From: Nostoc sp. TH1S01
Lineage (GTDB): Bacteria; Cyanobacteriota; Cyanobacteriia; Cyanobacteriales; Nostocaceae
Assembly: GCA_018993265.1 (NCBI GenBank)
Contig: JAGKSW010000027.1
Span: 1-64,000, forward strand
Direction: 5' to 3'
DNA length: 64,000 nt
Shown piece by piece: positions 51,645 to 60,960 of the stretch. The first letter of the stretch is position 1, and the number at the start of each line of letters is the position of its first letter. The notes beneath the pieces are model-generated. The model did not search any database. It saw nothing but the letters and a program-made list of their open reading frames with translations, and was not told the DNA's origin. The translations under genes were made by a program, and so were the position numbers.

Positions 51645-53279
51645 TTACAACTGCGGCATAAGTTGCAAAGTACCAATACCTAAATCTTTTGGTGAAAGCG
51701 ATCGCGCCTCAAACAAAGCTACCATATCGCGCAGTTGAGGATTGCCACGAGCAGCGCCTGTTAATCCTTTGGCAATGATTAAACCGCAGTAACCTTTGGT
51801 ATTCTTACACCGTTGATTCCATTTTTTGCGAGCTTCCACATGAATGGGATCGTCATCTAAAAATTCGCCGAACAAAAACAATTCACCATTTTGAGTTTGC
51901 AGCAAACCCAAATCGTAGCGATCGCCATCAAAGGGATCAGCGCCAGGATTAAAGCAAATGGCTTTTAGTCCACCAGCAGCTTCTATACTTTCAATTACCG
52001 TCTTCGCTTTGGGGCGGGAAGTTTGAATCAAAATCACAGGTAATCCATCACCTACTTGTTTGATTTCGCCGGCTGGATGATAAGTTACACCTTTACGTAG
52101 AAACTCCAACATTTCCCAAGAAACCACACCCAAGCTGAGAAAAGAATCTTCGGGAATTAAGTCATCGCGTAAAGACCGGAAAATTGGTAAATCGGGTGTT
52201 TCTAATTCTGATTCCGCCACACCAAAGCCAGCCATTTCCTCTAACTCAGCCGCTAATTGTGGCATAGAAGCGACAGTCACTGATACTGATTTGGTTGTAC
52301 CCTCTGCTTTTGGTAGAGAAATCCGATAGCGATGGCTGAGTTCAGGGAAAGTCTCATCACCTAACTGGCGACGATGGTCACGAATAAAACGACACAGGCT
52401 TTCTAAGGCAACATAAACTACTAACGCCTCTTCATCATATAAAACAGACCGCAGTCCTTCTAAAGGATGAATGTTGCCGAAAGTCGGAGAAATTTCTGAT
52501 AAAGGCAGTTCTGCTAAATTGTCAATTTCATCCTCATCTTCGTCATCAGCATCGATACTTTCAAAAGTCAGAAACAGACAATCTTGCTTGAGAAATGCTT
52601 CTTCTAAACGCCCTTGTGAATCTTCATGTTGTAAAACTGCGGCCCGAAATCTTTGGAGGGATTCTTCCGAACGATAAAACAAAATTCCGTACTCCATCCC
52701 CAACATCCCCATGACTGAGGCATAAAGTGTACCGACATCCCACTTATTAATTTCGATGGAGATAATTTGCTGTTCTTCCAAAAATTCCCAAGGGGCTGCT
52801 TGCCAAAGGGCAAATGCTTTTTCTTGCAAAGCTTGGGCATACTGTGGCGGTAAATCTGGGATTTGGTTATCAACAATTTCTGCAAAGCCGCGAAATAATT
52901 CATCAATTAAGGGCAATTCTGGGGCGTAGTCAATCACAATATCTAAATCTTGCAGCACGCCGCGCAGGTAAAATTGAATTTCTCGGTCTTTGACGACAAT
53001 TTTCTGTGGTCTGGCAGGTTTAGCCGGGCTGTGGGGATGCTCCATTGCCCGCATCAAGGTGCGAACAATTGCTTCTGGGCCTGTTTCAGGAGGTACTACA
53101 TCCATGCCACGAACAACGCCTTGTGAGCCATCAACCCAAAGAATACAATCACCATTGGCCGATGAATCTGAATGCGGGATTGGTGACGATGACAATGGAC
53201 GGCGATCGCCCTCCCATACAGAAGGAATTTGGGGTAATTTATTCAACCGACGATTGGTAGAGCGATTAAAACTTGTCAT
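51645..53279 (-). CDS. Conserved cyanobacterial protein of unknown function (DUF6930-like)
   Basis: 544 aa, soluble. The N-terminal ~45 residues are basic and Ser-rich, followed by DCILWVDGSQGVVRGMDVVP, the start of what I believe is a DUF6930-like domain (from memory, uncertain). An acidic linker (DADDEDEDEIDNLAEL, about residue 240) separates two halves; the second half contains HPLEGLRSVLYDEEALVVYVALE and VSWEMLEFLRKGVTYHPAGE. There is no catalytic motif I can identify. It is a single gene divergent from sufA across 317 bp. Confidence 0.75.
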   Translation of the reverse strand: MTSFNRSTNRRLNKLPQIPSVWEGDRRPLSSSPIPHSDSSANGDCILWVDGSQGVVRGMDVVPPETGPEAIVRTLMRAMEHPHSPAKPARPQKIVVKDREIQFYLRGVLQDLDIVIDYAPELPLIDELFRGFAEIVDNQIPDLPPQYAQALQEKAFALWQAAPWEFLEEQQIISIEINKWDVGTLYASVMGMLGMEYGILFYRSEESLQRFRAAVLQHEDSQGRLEEAFLKQDCLFLTFESIDADDEDEDEIDNLAELPLSEISPTFGNIHPLEGLRSVLYDEEALVVYVALESLCRFIRDHRRQLGDETFPELSHRYRISLPKAEGTTKSVSVTVASMPQLAAELEEMAGFGVAESELETPDLPIFRSLRDDLIPEDSFLSLGVVSWEMLEFLRKGVTYHPAGEIKQVGDGLPVILIQTSRPKAKTVIESIEAAGGLKAICFNPGADPFDGDRYDLGLLQTQNGELFLFGEFLDDDPIHVEARKKWNQRCKNTKGYCGLIIAKGLTGAARGNPQLRDMVALFEARSLSPKDLGIGTLQLMPQL

Positions 53280-53596
53280 AGAGTCAGTTAATCAAAGGAA
53301 GCAATTTGCATGTCAACTGTTGGGGATGGCTAGCCTGGGAGAAAATTTTCCGGGCTGCACCTGAAGAGGAATGGCGACTCAGGTGGCCACAAGGCTGAAA
53401 TTCTAAAATACCGAATGTCTAAATACACCGAGTCTCTCAATTCTAGAATAAAAAGCTTTGGCTGCTTTTGACGGAGTGTTTACAATTGGCAATTTCCGGC
53501 CTCAATGTCGCTAGAATATATACAAAAATTACCCATCAACCCAGCAGCAATTACAAGCTTCTATAAGGTTACTAGTTATTAAGGAGTTAACAAAAG
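53280..53596. other. Divergent promoter region between the DUF6930-like gene and sufA
   Basis: 317 bp of AT-rich spacer; AAGGAG at 53581-53586 is the sufA ribosome-binding site. No operator or RNA is recognised. Confidence 0.4.
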
Positions 53597-53953
53597 ATGA
53601 CACAAGCAACGCAGCCTCAACAACGTGGCATTCTATTAAGCGAAGCGGCTTTGCGCCAAGTCAAACTCCTGCAAGAACGGCAAGGTCAAGATTTGTGCTT
53701 GCGGGTAGGTGTAAGGCAAGGTGGATGCTCCGGGATGTCTTACATGATGGACTTTGAGGACAAGAGCAAGATCACTCCGCAGGATGAAGTTTTTGACTAT
53801 GACGGTTTTCAAATTGTTTGCGATCGCAAAAGCTTGCTTTACCTTTATGGCTTAATGCTTGATTATAGCGATGCGATGATTGGCGGCGGTTTTCAGTTCA
53901 CTAACCCCAATGCTAGTCAAACCTGTGGTTGTGGTAAGTCATTTGGTGTGTAG
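53597..53953 (+). CDS. sufA: A-type iron-sulfur carrier protein (SufA/IscA)
   Basis: 118-aa A-type carrier that binds and delivers Fe-S clusters. The three cysteines are Cys44 ([10 protein letters not shown]), Cys110 and Cys112 ([10 protein letters not shown]), the conserved pattern. AAGGAG lies 10 bases before the ATG. It is followed by heptamer repeats and a TPR protein gene. The suf cluster is not in the window. Confidence 0.93.
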   Translation: MTQATQPQQRGILLSEAALRQVKLLQERQGQDLCLRVGVRQGGCSGMSYMMDFEDKSKITPQDEVFDYDGFQIVCDRKSLLYLYGLMLDYSDAMIGGGFQFTNPNASQTCGCGKSFGV

Positions 53954-53954
53954 T

Positions 53955-54047
53955 AAGATTGTCATTTGTCATTCGTCCTTTGTTCTTTGTATTGACCAAT
54001 GACCAATGACTAATGACTCTTAACCAATGACTAATGACTCTTGACTA
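53955..54047. repeat. STRR arrays between sufA and TPR gene
   Basis: GTCATTT/GTCCTTT-type heptamers (53960-53985) are followed by TGACCAA, TGACTAA and TGACTCT heptamers (53996-54046) up to the start codon of the TPR gene. Confidence 0.7.
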
Positions 54048-54470
54048 ATGACTAACACCTTTGAATCCTTGTTTGATACAGGTTTGGAACGCTATAAAGC
54101 TGGCGAAGCAGTGGATTCTTTGATCCCTGTGTTTAAGGAGGTATGCGATCGCTCTCCGAAAACGGCTGCGGCTTGGATTTGTTTAGCATGGTTATATATG
54201 TTAGACAATAAACCTAACCCAGCTTATAAAGCTGCACAAAAAGCCGTCAAGTTAAGCCCGCAAGACCCACAAGCTAGAGTTAATTTAGCTGTAGCAATGC
54301 TAGAAACTGGTCAAAAAGGGTTACGCCAACACATTGATGCTGTACAACAGTTATTTTTGGTTAACCCAGAATGGCGCGATGAAATTCAAGATAGTATTGA
54401 AGACGGTCTGAGCCGAAAACCAGACTGGGAGAGTTTGAAAAAAGTTAAGAAGTGGTTGTTTGAAGAGTAG
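54048..54470 (+). CDS. TPR-like protein
   Basis: 140-aa helical protein with tetratricopeptide-like helices: AAAWICLAWLYMLDNKPNPA and YKAAQKAVKLSPQDPQARVN read as one full TPR with A8, A20 and P32-like positions, preceded and followed by helices (RYKAGEAVDSLIPVFKEV; VQQLFLVNPEWRDEI). It is a soluble interaction module with unknown partner, located downstream of sufA; the STRR gap leaves no strong ribosome-binding site. Confidence 0.8.
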   Translation: MTNTFESLFDTGLERYKAGEAVDSLIPVFKEVCDRSPKTAAAWICLAWLYMLDNKPNPAYKAAQKAVKLSPQDPQARVNLAVAMLETGQKGLRQHIDAVQQLFLVNPEWRDEIQDSIEDGLSRKPDWESLKKVKKWLFEE

Positions 54471-54702
54471 GGATGAGAGGATAGAGGTTAGACGCTAGGG
54501 GCTAGAGGTGAGAGTAACATCCCTAGGATTGTCACTTTGTATAGCAGAAGGGTGGAGGTAAGCGTCTTACTATGCCTGACACTCGTGCTTTTTAAATGTT
54601 CTCACCTATACTTCGACTGCTACAATAGCTAATTTCTATTGCTTAATTCTTATATTTCTAGCCCCTAGCCCCTAATCCCTAGCCCCTAGTCTCTAGTCTC
54701 AA
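54471..54702. repeat. Intergenic region with facing STRR arrays
   Basis: GGGATGAGAGGATAGAGGTT and GCTAGGGGCTAGAGG heptamers (54471-54516) face TCTAGCCCCTAGCCCCTAAT and CTAGTCTC heptamers (54657-54702). CTAGGGG and CCCCTAG are complementary, so a large stem-loop is possible. No gene lies between. Confidence 0.65.
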
Positions 54703-54711
54703 ATTGTCGAT

Positions 54712-54954
54712 ATGAAAGATAAACTGTTAAATTGGCTGAACTTAATTTTGGTAGCCGATGTATTCTTAGTTTTATTTGGCTTTGGTTGGTTTGCGATCGC
54801 AGTTTTTGGTGATGCTGCTGGCATAAATTTGGGTCTTGATTTATGGCATCAGCTTTGGCAGCCATTATTTAACCCAGCTATTGGAATTCTCATGGGGGGC
54901 GCAATTTTAAGCGGAATTATCAGTTGGGTGTCTCGGAAATTTCTTACTGATTAG
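54712..54954 (+). CDS. Small two-helix membrane protein
   Basis: 80 aa with two membrane helices (LILVADVFLVLFGFGWFAIAV and LFNPAIGILMGGAILSGIIS) linked by FGDAAGINLGLDLWHQLWQP. Such small proteins are common in cyanobacteria; I do not know its function. It starts after an STRR array and ends in an STRR-based hairpin at 54963, convergent with the epimerase gene. Confidence 0.7.
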   Translation: MKDKLLNWLNLILVADVFLVLFGFGWFAIAVFGDAAGINLGLDLWHQLWQPLFNPAIGILMGGAILSGIISWVSRKFLTD

Positions 54955-54962
54955 TTATTTGT

Positions 54963-55012
54963 CAATAGTCAATAGTCAATAGTCGAATTTTTTTACTATT
55001 GACTATTGACTT
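54963..55012. terminator. STRR-derived inverted repeat
   Basis: GTCAATA heptamers (54961-54981) and TATTGAC heptamers (54995-55010) are complementary, with TCGAATTTTTTTAC in the loop, between two convergent genes. A likely bidirectional terminator made from tandem repeats. Confidence 0.65.
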
Positions 55013-55936
55013 TTATGTTAAAATTTGCTGTAAAGCTGGTTGTAAATTCGGATATTGGTAGGTAAAACCGGATTCTAAGGTACGCTTTGGCAGAACTTGT
55101 TGACCTTCTAAAACCACAATTGCGCCATCTCCCAGCAAAGCTTCAATGGCAAAAGCCGGAACAGGCAACCAAGAAGGACGATTTAAAACTTTTCCTAAAG
55201 TTTGAGCCAGATCATTCATTCGGACAGGATTTGGAGCAGTGGCATTGTAAACTCCTTCCATATCTGAATTGTTTAAAGCTTGCAAAATTAAATTAACTAC
55301 ATCGTCAATATGAATCCAAGAAAACCATTGGCGACCGCTGCCAATTGGCCCGCCAGCAAAGAGTTGAAATGGTGGAATCATTTTGGCTAAGGCACCACCA
55401 TTACCAAGAACAATCCCAAAACGCAAAATTACTAGTCGCACACCCACATCTTTCACTTTTGTGGCTTCTGCTTCCCAGGCTTGGCAAACTTGAGCGAGAA
55501 AATCATTACCAGATACACTGGCTTCATCAAAAGTAGCGGTTTCATTTGTACCGTAGTAACCAATAGCTGAAGTATTAACTAATACTTTGGGTTTAGGGTT
55601 TGCTTTGGCTATGGCTTCAACTATTTTTTGAGTACCTAGCTGACGACTATTAAGGATTTCTTGCTTACGTTCTGGTGTCCAGCGTCCCTCACCAATAGGT
55701 TCACCTGCGAGATTAACTACAGCTTCGCAACTGCTAATAACATCTTGCCAAGCACCTGATGTAGTCGGGGTATAAGTAATAATCTCGACACTAGGGAAAT
55801 TTGCTGGTGGAAAAACCTTTTGAGCAAAGCCAGCATTACGGGTTAAAACCAATACTTGATGACCTTCTGTTTGGAGTCGTTCTACTAAACGACTACCGAC
55901 TAATCCTGTTGCTCCAGTAATTGCTACTTTCATCAT
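55013..55936 (-). CDS. TIGR01777-family epimerase-like protein (SDR39U1 type)
   Basis: 307-aa atypical SDR. The NADP-binding motif is ITGATGLVGSRLVERLQTEG, followed by VVNLAGEPIGEGRWTPERKQEI, VLVNTSAIGYYG (catalytic-type Ser and Tyr) and WFSWIHIDDVVNLI, all typical of TIGR01777 (YfcH/SulA-like). The plant relative is a plastid protein linked to cell or plastid division, but the enzymatic role is not established. Either of the tandem ATGs at 55936 and 55933 may be the start. It is a single gene. Confidence 0.9.
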   Translation of the reverse strand: MMKVAITGATGLVGSRLVERLQTEGHQVLVLTRNAGFAQKVFPPANFPSVEIITYTPTTSGAWQDVISSCEAVVNLAGEPIGEGRWTPERKQEILNSRQLGTQKIVEAIAKANPKPKVLVNTSAIGYYGTNETATFDEASVSGNDFLAQVCQAWEAEATKVKDVGVRLVILRFGIVLGNGGALAKMIPPFQLFAGGPIGSGRQWFSWIHIDDVVNLILQALNNSDMEGVYNATAPNPVRMNDLAQTLGKVLNRPSWLPVPAFAIEALLGDGAIVVLEGQQVLPKRTLESGFTYQYPNLQPALQQILT

Positions 55937-56215
55937 GCACCTCCACCAAAGCTTTATACAATTTTGGATTTTGGATTGAGCATTGCTGTCTACATTTATG
56001 TTGTGTCAATCCATTTGCCGCCATTTTTTTAGAAATTGGCCTTATTTTAAAGTTTTTTATCAAATTTTCAACTTGTGTTTCTTATAGGTATTAGCGGAAA
56101 GCATCTAGCTTGAGCTAGTCTCCCAGTACCTTTATGTAATCAATCTGTAATGAATTAGCGTTTGACTGCTTCGGTATTATACGATGGACGGAGTGTTGCA
56201 ATACTTGGGGCTATT

Positions 56216-56563
56216 ATGGCTCGCTATACCTGTTCATTTACTATTGCTCTTCCTATTGACCATCTTCAGCCGTTACTTTTAGAGCTTCTTCAAGGCTGCG
56301 ATTTGGAAATTCAGTATTACAACGCTGATTACATTCTGGCTCGTGAGATTCCTGGTAATATTTCGTTCTCCAAGTTGGTCAAGGTTGAAGTATTTATTGA
56401 CAGATCAACCGCTACTGAAACAGAATCCCGGATGAGTATCGTCACTAAAAACGAGGAACTGCCACTTCAACTTGATAATCACTGCCGACAAATGTTTGAA
56501 TTTGTCAAGCAGGAAATTGAAGAAAGTCGCCATTGGCATCTAATAGAAAGCCTTGCTGGTTAA
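56216..56563 (+). CDS. Hypothetical cyanobacterial protein
   Basis: 115 aa, soluble, unrecognised. It reads MARYTCSFTIALPIDHLQPL, GCDLEIQYYNADYILAREIP, VKVEVFIDRSTATETESRM and FEFVKQEIEESRHWHLIESL; alternating beta strands with a final helix suggest a small alpha/beta fold, possibly like PilZ- or ferredoxin-type folds. The start at 56216 is preferred; a TTG at 56162 would add 18 residues. It is a single gene between the epimerase and FHA genes. Confidence 0.65.
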   Translation: MARYTCSFTIALPIDHLQPLLLELLQGCDLEIQYYNADYILAREIPGNISFSKLVKVEVFIDRSTATETESRMSIVTKNEELPLQLDNHCRQMFEFVKQEIEESRHWHLIESLAG

Positions 56564-56677
56564 TTAAGTGGTGACAATGCTTTGTAGGCTAGCTTTGGGT
56601 AAAGCTAGCTCTAACAAATTGGGGTATTTAAAAACAAGAAAGCTAAAAGTCAACACCTAAATAAAATTAGCTGGTTT

Positions 56678-57187
56678 TTAATCATCCATATCTTCTGGAT
56701 CGTCGGTCATGCCAGGGTTGATCAAGGTGATATCATACTCACTGGAATCGGTTTGTCCTGATCGCTGAGTATTTCTCAAGAGATAATAGATAGCACGCAC
56801 TTGAGGGCCAAAAACGATTTCGTCTTCATTTTTTAAATCGTGAGCCGGGATTTTGCGTCCGTTAATCATCAATCCGTTGGCACTGGGTTTACCTTTAGCA
56901 TCACCATCTACAATTCGATAGTAATAGCTTTGAGTATTTTGCCCTCTTGGTAATCTGACTAAGGTAGCATGACGGCGAGAGACAAACTGAGAGACTAAGC
57001 GGATATTGCAATCACGGTCTCTACCAATAGAGTAAACGGAATTTTCTAAAGCAAATTCCTTACGACCTTGATCATCTTCAAGAATCAGTAGATGGCTTTC
57101 ATGAGTTTCTGGTGCCATTGATATATCTTTGTCACTAGCAGCGGAATTTTGATTAATTAATGTTGGTCTATTATTGTTTCCTACCAT
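56678..57187 (-). CDS. FHA domain protein
   Basis: 169 aa with one forkhead-associated domain that binds phosphothreonine. The signature is SIGRDRDCNIRLVSQFVSRRHATLVRLP (Gly-Arg, Ser-x-x-His), then NGLMINGRKIPAHDLKNEDEI with the conserved NG and ING. It is a single-domain cytoplasmic adaptor for Ser/Thr kinase signalling; the partner is unknown. The ATG at 57187 has GAGAGA before it; a later ATG at 57118 (MAPETHES) is possible. It is distinct from the heterocyst protein FraH, which has extra regions. Confidence 0.9.
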   Translation of the reverse strand: MVGNNNRPTLINQNSAASDKDISMAPETHESHLLILEDDQGRKEFALENSVYSIGRDRDCNIRLVSQFVSRRHATLVRLPRGQNTQSYYYRIVDGDAKGKPSANGLMINGRKIPAHDLKNEDEIVFGPQVRAIYYLLRNTQRSGQTDSSEYDITLINPGMTDDPEDMDD

Positions 57188-57366
57188 TCTCTCGTACTAC
57201 AGTCTGTGTTAATAACTCTGACAAACTTAAAAGCTATTCTGACTGAGAAGAGTAGAACATCAATGTTCTACTCTGTGAGATGTGTAACACCTAACTATCG
57301 ATTTAGTTTAACCTGAGTTGGTAAAAACCGACATTGAGTTTGCTTTCTTGCATTTAATAGCAGTCT

Positions 57367-59796
57367 TTATAGCCTGTGAGCTAGTCTTCGCAAGAATATG
57401 GAGTTAGTGACAACACTAACTGAGCTAAAAGCCATGAGTGCAGCAGCGTTTGATGGGCTGAGGACAAAACCCATACTAGGCAATAAAGCACCAGCAGCTA
57501 AAGGAATGCCCAAGGTGTTGTATGCAAAAGCCCAAAATAAGTTTTGGCGGATTTTGTTGAATGTGGCACGACTCAGGCTAATTGATTCTACAACGTCACT
57601 TAAGCGATCGCGCATCAAGATAATTTCGGCAGTTTCCATTGCCACGTCTGTGCCTGAGTGTAAGGCAATGCCGACATCTGCTTGAGATAAGGCGGGAGCA
57701 TCATTAATGCCATCCCCAACCATCGCCACAGTTGAGTGCTGAGTTCCGGCTTGTAGAAATTTAATTAGTTCAGCTTTTTTACTGGGGGGAACTCCGGCGA
57801 TGATATCAGCACTATCTAATCCTAGTTGTTTACCGATCGCATTGGCGGCTTCTTGGCGATCGCCACTGAGTAGCATTACCCTTAAACCTTTGTGGCGCAA
57901 TTTGTCTACTGTGGTTTTGGCATCAGGTCGCAAGGTATCTTGAATGGCGATGAGTCCTGCTAAAATACCACCAACAGCTACGCAAACAACTGTTTTGCCT
58001 GCTTTTGCCAGTCTTTGAATTTCTTGCTGCGCTGTTTCACTCACAGCAACTCCATGCCAACTTAACCAATCTTGATTACCTAACAGCACTGTTGTTTCTG
58101 CTACTACCGCAGACACTCCTAATCCTGGTTCGGTATGGAAATCAATGGCGTTAGGAATAGGTAATTGCTGGCGTTCTACTTCTTGTTGAATTGCTTTCGC
58201 TAAGGGGTGATAAGTGCCACTTTCAACTGCGGCTGCTAGTTGGATGAGAGATTGACTATTAGATAATGTTTTTTCGAGTCCCCAGTCTCTAGTCTCTAGC
58301 CCCTCCAATACAATGCAATCAGTGACGGTGGGATTACCTGTGGTGAGAGTGCCTGTTTTATCAAAGACTACTATATCTAGTTGGTGGACTTTTTCTAAAA
58401 CGTCACCGCCTTTGATTAATAAACCTCGTTCTGCACCGATACCAGTACCGACGAGAATGGCTGTGGGTGTGGCTAACCCTAAAGCACAGGGACAAGCCAC
58501 TACCATAACAGCAATCGCTAGTTTTAAGCTGGTTAATAATGGGGAGTGGGGAGTGGGGAATGGGGAGTTATGGCTGTGGGCGGTGTGACTCATCATTTCC
58601 ATACCGCTGGAGATGATGATATTAGGCCAGAGGTGAGTACCAAAAAAGTACCAAAAGACAAAAGTTAATACAGAAGCAGTTAAAACGCCGTAGGTGAAGT
58701 ATCCAGCGACTTTATCGGCTAATTTCTGTACAGGTGCTTTGCGGGTTTGGGCGGCTTCTACTAAGGCGACAATTTGTGCCAAAGTGGTATCGTTACCTGT
58801 ACGGGTTGCTTGAATTGCGATCGCACCTGACTGGTTTATCGTGCCAGCGGTAACTACATCACCTGGTTGCTTGCTGACAGGTACGGCTTCACCCGTTAAC
58901 ATCGACTCATCTATGGTTGTTTGCCCAAGCCTAATTTCTCCATCTACGGGAATTTTATCTCCAGGCAATACCTGCAACCATTCACCAACCCGCACTTGTT
59001 CTGCGGGAATTTCGATACTGTTAGCCACAATTCCCAATTTTTCTGGGTTTGGGTTAGGAATTAAGCGTGCTACCTGTGGTTGGAGTGCCAGTAATTCTCT
59101 AAAAGCTGTGGCTGCTTTACCTCTGGCTTGTCGTTCTAATGTTCTGCCCAAAAGGATAAAGCCTAGCATCATCACTGGTTCATCAAAGAAGCACTCCCAA
59201 CCCATTTGCGGGAACAGCAAGGCTACTAAACTCGCAGTGTAAGCTGTGATTGTTCCCAACCCGATTAAGGTATTCATGTTGGGAGAATTTCGCCGCCAAC
59301 CTAGCCAACCATCAACAATAATGGAACGGCCGGGAAATAACAGTGCAACGGTTGCTAGCCCACAATGAAACCAGATGTTGTCTAATATCGGCCAAGTTGT
59401 ACCACTGAAGCTGCTCAAATGACCAATTCCCGACAACACCAGTAATATACCAGCGATCGCTAGTTGTCGAAATGCAGCACGCATTTCTTGCTGCTGTCTT
59501 TTGGCGGAATCTTCTAAAGCAGTTTGGTTACTAGATTTGCGGGGTTGAGTTGGGAATCCAGCGGTGGTTAATCGCTTTGCCAGTGCATCCGCATCTACCA
59601 CCCCAACTTCTGACTCTATGACGGCTACTTCTGTCGCCAAATTCACGCAGGCAGTCTTGACCCCTGGATATTGGGTTAGCTGGCGTTCTACAGCACTTAC
59701 ACACCCAGCACACTTCATTCCTCCCACATCCAGAATGATTGTCTCGGAAGTGGGTGCTAGTTCTGGGTCAAGGTTCGTTTTCGGCACAAGTTGCAT
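57367..59796 (-). CDS. Copper-transporting P1B-type ATPase
   Basis: 809-aa heavy-metal P-type ATPase of the CtaA/PacS group that moves Cu(I) across the cytoplasmic or thylakoid membrane. The N-terminal HMA domain binds metal via GMKCAGC (Cys29, Cys32); the ion site CPC is in VACPCALGLATP (about residue 435); the phosphorylation motif DKTGTLTTG is near 478, TGEAVPV and the hinge GDGINDAP (near 695) follow. Two in-frame STRR insertions add SHNSPFPTPHSP before the CPC helix and ETRDWGLEKTLS after the phosphorylation motif. Importer (CtaA) or exporter (PacS) cannot be decided. It is a single gene. Confidence 0.92.
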   Translation of the reverse strand: MQLVPKTNLDPELAPTSETIILDVGGMKCAGCVSAVERQLTQYPGVKTACVNLATEVAVIESEVGVVDADALAKRLTTAGFPTQPRKSSNQTALEDSAKRQQQEMRAAFRQLAIAGILLVLSGIGHLSSFSGTTWPILDNIWFHCGLATVALLFPGRSIIVDGWLGWRRNSPNMNTLIGLGTITAYTASLVALLFPQMGWECFFDEPVMMLGFILLGRTLERQARGKAATAFRELLALQPQVARLIPNPNPEKLGIVANSIEIPAEQVRVGEWLQVLPGDKIPVDGEIRLGQTTIDESMLTGEAVPVSKQPGDVVTAGTINQSGAIAIQATRTGNDTTLAQIVALVEAAQTRKAPVQKLADKVAGYFTYGVLTASVLTFVFWYFFGTHLWPNIIISSGMEMMSHTAHSHNSPFPTPHSPLLTSLKLAIAVMVVACPCALGLATPTAILVGTGIGAERGLLIKGGDVLEKVHQLDIVVFDKTGTLTTGNPTVTDCIVLEGLETRDWGLEKTLSNSQSLIQLAAAVESGTYHPLAKAIQQEVERQQLPIPNAIDFHTEPGLGVSAVVAETTVLLGNQDWLSWHGVAVSETAQQEIQRLAKAGKTVVCVAVGGILAGLIAIQDTLRPDAKTTVDKLRHKGLRVMLLSGDRQEAANAIGKQLGLDSADIIAGVPPSKKAELIKFLQAGTQHSTVAMVGDGINDAPALSQADVGIALHSGTDVAMETAEIILMRDRLSDVVESISLSRATFNKIRQNLFWAFAYNTLGIPLAAGALLPSMGFVLSPSNAAALMAFSSVSVVTNSIFLRRLAHRL
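58277..58306. repeat. STRR inside P1B ATPase gene (CTAGTCT type)
   Basis: CCCCAGTCTCTAGTCTCTAG heptamers in the coding sequence, translated in frame as part of GLETRDWGLEK, after the phosphorylation motif of the P-type ATPase. Confidence 0.75.
58541..58567. repeat. STRR inside P1B ATPase gene (GGGGAGT type)
   Basis: GGGGAGTGGGGAGTGGGGAA heptamer units inside the coding sequence, translated (minus strand) as NSPFPTPHSPL, in the short loop before the CPC membrane helix. Confidence 0.8.
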
Positions 59797-59929
59797 GGCA
59801 AGTTTTTGGATTCGCTACGAACATTCAACGCCTGATTACAAGCGTCTCTAATTCGAGCGTAGGCGAAATTTGGAACTATGACTGAAGGTAAATAACATTA
59901 ATTTTTTTATTTAACACCTGACCTAAGCC

Positions 59930-60109
59930 TCAGTTACGCTTCCAGCGTATATAAGTAACATAAGCAATGGCAGCAAACTGCATTGGCAATAAGAAAATCA
60001 CGCTCTTTAAATAATAATTAATTTCTAAATTAGACATGGTACTAAAATATCCACAGCCTAATAGTAGTAAAAAAAACCAGATAAGATGTTTCCGTTTGAT
60101 CATTGGCAT
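59930..60109 (-). CDS. Small two-helix membrane protein
   Basis: 59-aa frame starting MPMIKRKHLIWFFLLLLGCG and ending VTYIRWKRN, with two hydrophobic helices (LIWFFLLLLGCGYF and SVIFLLPMQFAAIAYVTY) and basic ends, so likely an inner-membrane hairpin. It lies 55 bp downstream of the DUF2752 gene on the same strand and probably belongs to that cluster. A second in-frame ATG at 60103 is possible. The function is unknown. Confidence 0.6.
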   Translation of the reverse strand: MPMIKRKHLIWFFLLLLGCGYFSTMSNLEINYYLKSVIFLLPMQFAAIAYVTYIRWKRN

Positions 60110-60164
60110 AGCAGTATAATCAGACTGTTTTCTCCAAAAGGCAAGGTAAATAGTAATTTAATGC

Positions 60165-60644
60165 TTACTTTATAAGCAATTGGCCTAAAGGAGATTTGGA
60201 AAAGGCAATGTACAATTCTCCTGTTTGTGATATTTGATACAGCCGCAAAGAATGATAAATTAGCACTGCCAGTAAAAATAATATTTGTAACTTTTTTACT
60301 CTGAATAATTGACAATATAAAGTTGTAATTTGATGCCTAGTGAATAACTCTAAGGTAACGTGAACTATGGCAATTACAAAACTAACAAATAAAATAGGGC
60401 CAAATAAATTCTCGACTAATGCTTGGTTCAAGTCTCCTCGACCAATAGCCATAAATGAACGAGTCATACCACAGGTGGGACAGGGAATTCCCGTTAAGTG
60501 TCGGAGAGGGCAGACTAAAAACCCGATGCGATAATTTTGGTTGTAAAAATATGTACCAAACAGTGGGGTATAACAGAATCCTAATATACCCCAACGTACT
60601 AGCTGACCGTGGCACGATAGAGGAGCAGAAGATAACTTAAACAC
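60165..60644 (-). CDS. DUF2752 membrane protein
   Basis: 159 aa with three to four membrane helices and the DUF2752 signature CPLRHLTGIPCPTCGMTRSF (Cys45, Cys55, Cys58), where the CPxCGxTRS run is the hallmark. Such proteins often sit next to TM2 or other small membrane proteins, as here (TM2 gene 49 bp upstream, a two-helix protein downstream). The function is unknown; the Cys pair suggests thiol or metal chemistry at the membrane. Confidence 0.88.
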   Translation of the reverse strand: MFKLSSAPLSCHGQLVRWGILGFCYTPLFGTYFYNQNYRIGFLVCPLRHLTGIPCPTCGMTRSFMAIGRGDLNQALVENLFGPILFVSFVIAIVHVTLELFTRHQITTLYCQLFRVKKLQILFLLAVLIYHSLRLYQISQTGELYIAFSKSPLGQLLIK

Positions 60645-60693
60645 AGATGTCGTCTGAAATTACAACGGCAAATCAAACTTACAGAATAGAAAC

Positions 60694-60960
60694 TTAAAAC
60701 CAGCCTTTTTTATTGACAATATAGGCTTCAACAAATTCCTCATCTGTTTTAGTTAAATAAATAATTCCTTCTACTAAACCGATAATACCCATAATTGCTC
60801 CACCAAAACCACAGGTGAGTATGCTAACAAGCAACATGATTAAGCCTTCGGTTGTGTAACCAAGAATAAACTTGTGAATACCTAAAGCTCCTAATAGGAT
60901 TCCACAAATTCCAGCTGCAAGTTTTTTACTACTGGTATCACTGGGACTGTTATTAGACAT
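60694..60960 (-). CDS. TM2 domain protein
   Basis: 88-aa TM2-family protein: two helices (AAGICGILLGALGIHKFILG and the following LIMLLVSILTCGFGGAIMGI) with the conserved G-x-HKFILGY turn, an ILTCGFGG centre and a C-terminal EEFVEAYIVNKKGWF tail. It is 49 bp upstream of the DUF2752 gene. A second TM2 gene at 61452 is a paralogue with the same tail (EEFVDTYFVNKQGWF). The function is unknown. Confidence 0.9.
   Translation of the reverse strand: MSNNSPSDTSSKKLAAGICGILLGALGIHKFILGYTTEGLIMLLVSILTCGFGGAIMGIIGLVEGIIYLTKTDEEFVEAYIVNKKGWF

Noticed and set aside
53955-54047. CRISPR-like array
   Set aside because: Units are tandem 7-mers without spacers, the pattern of STRRs.
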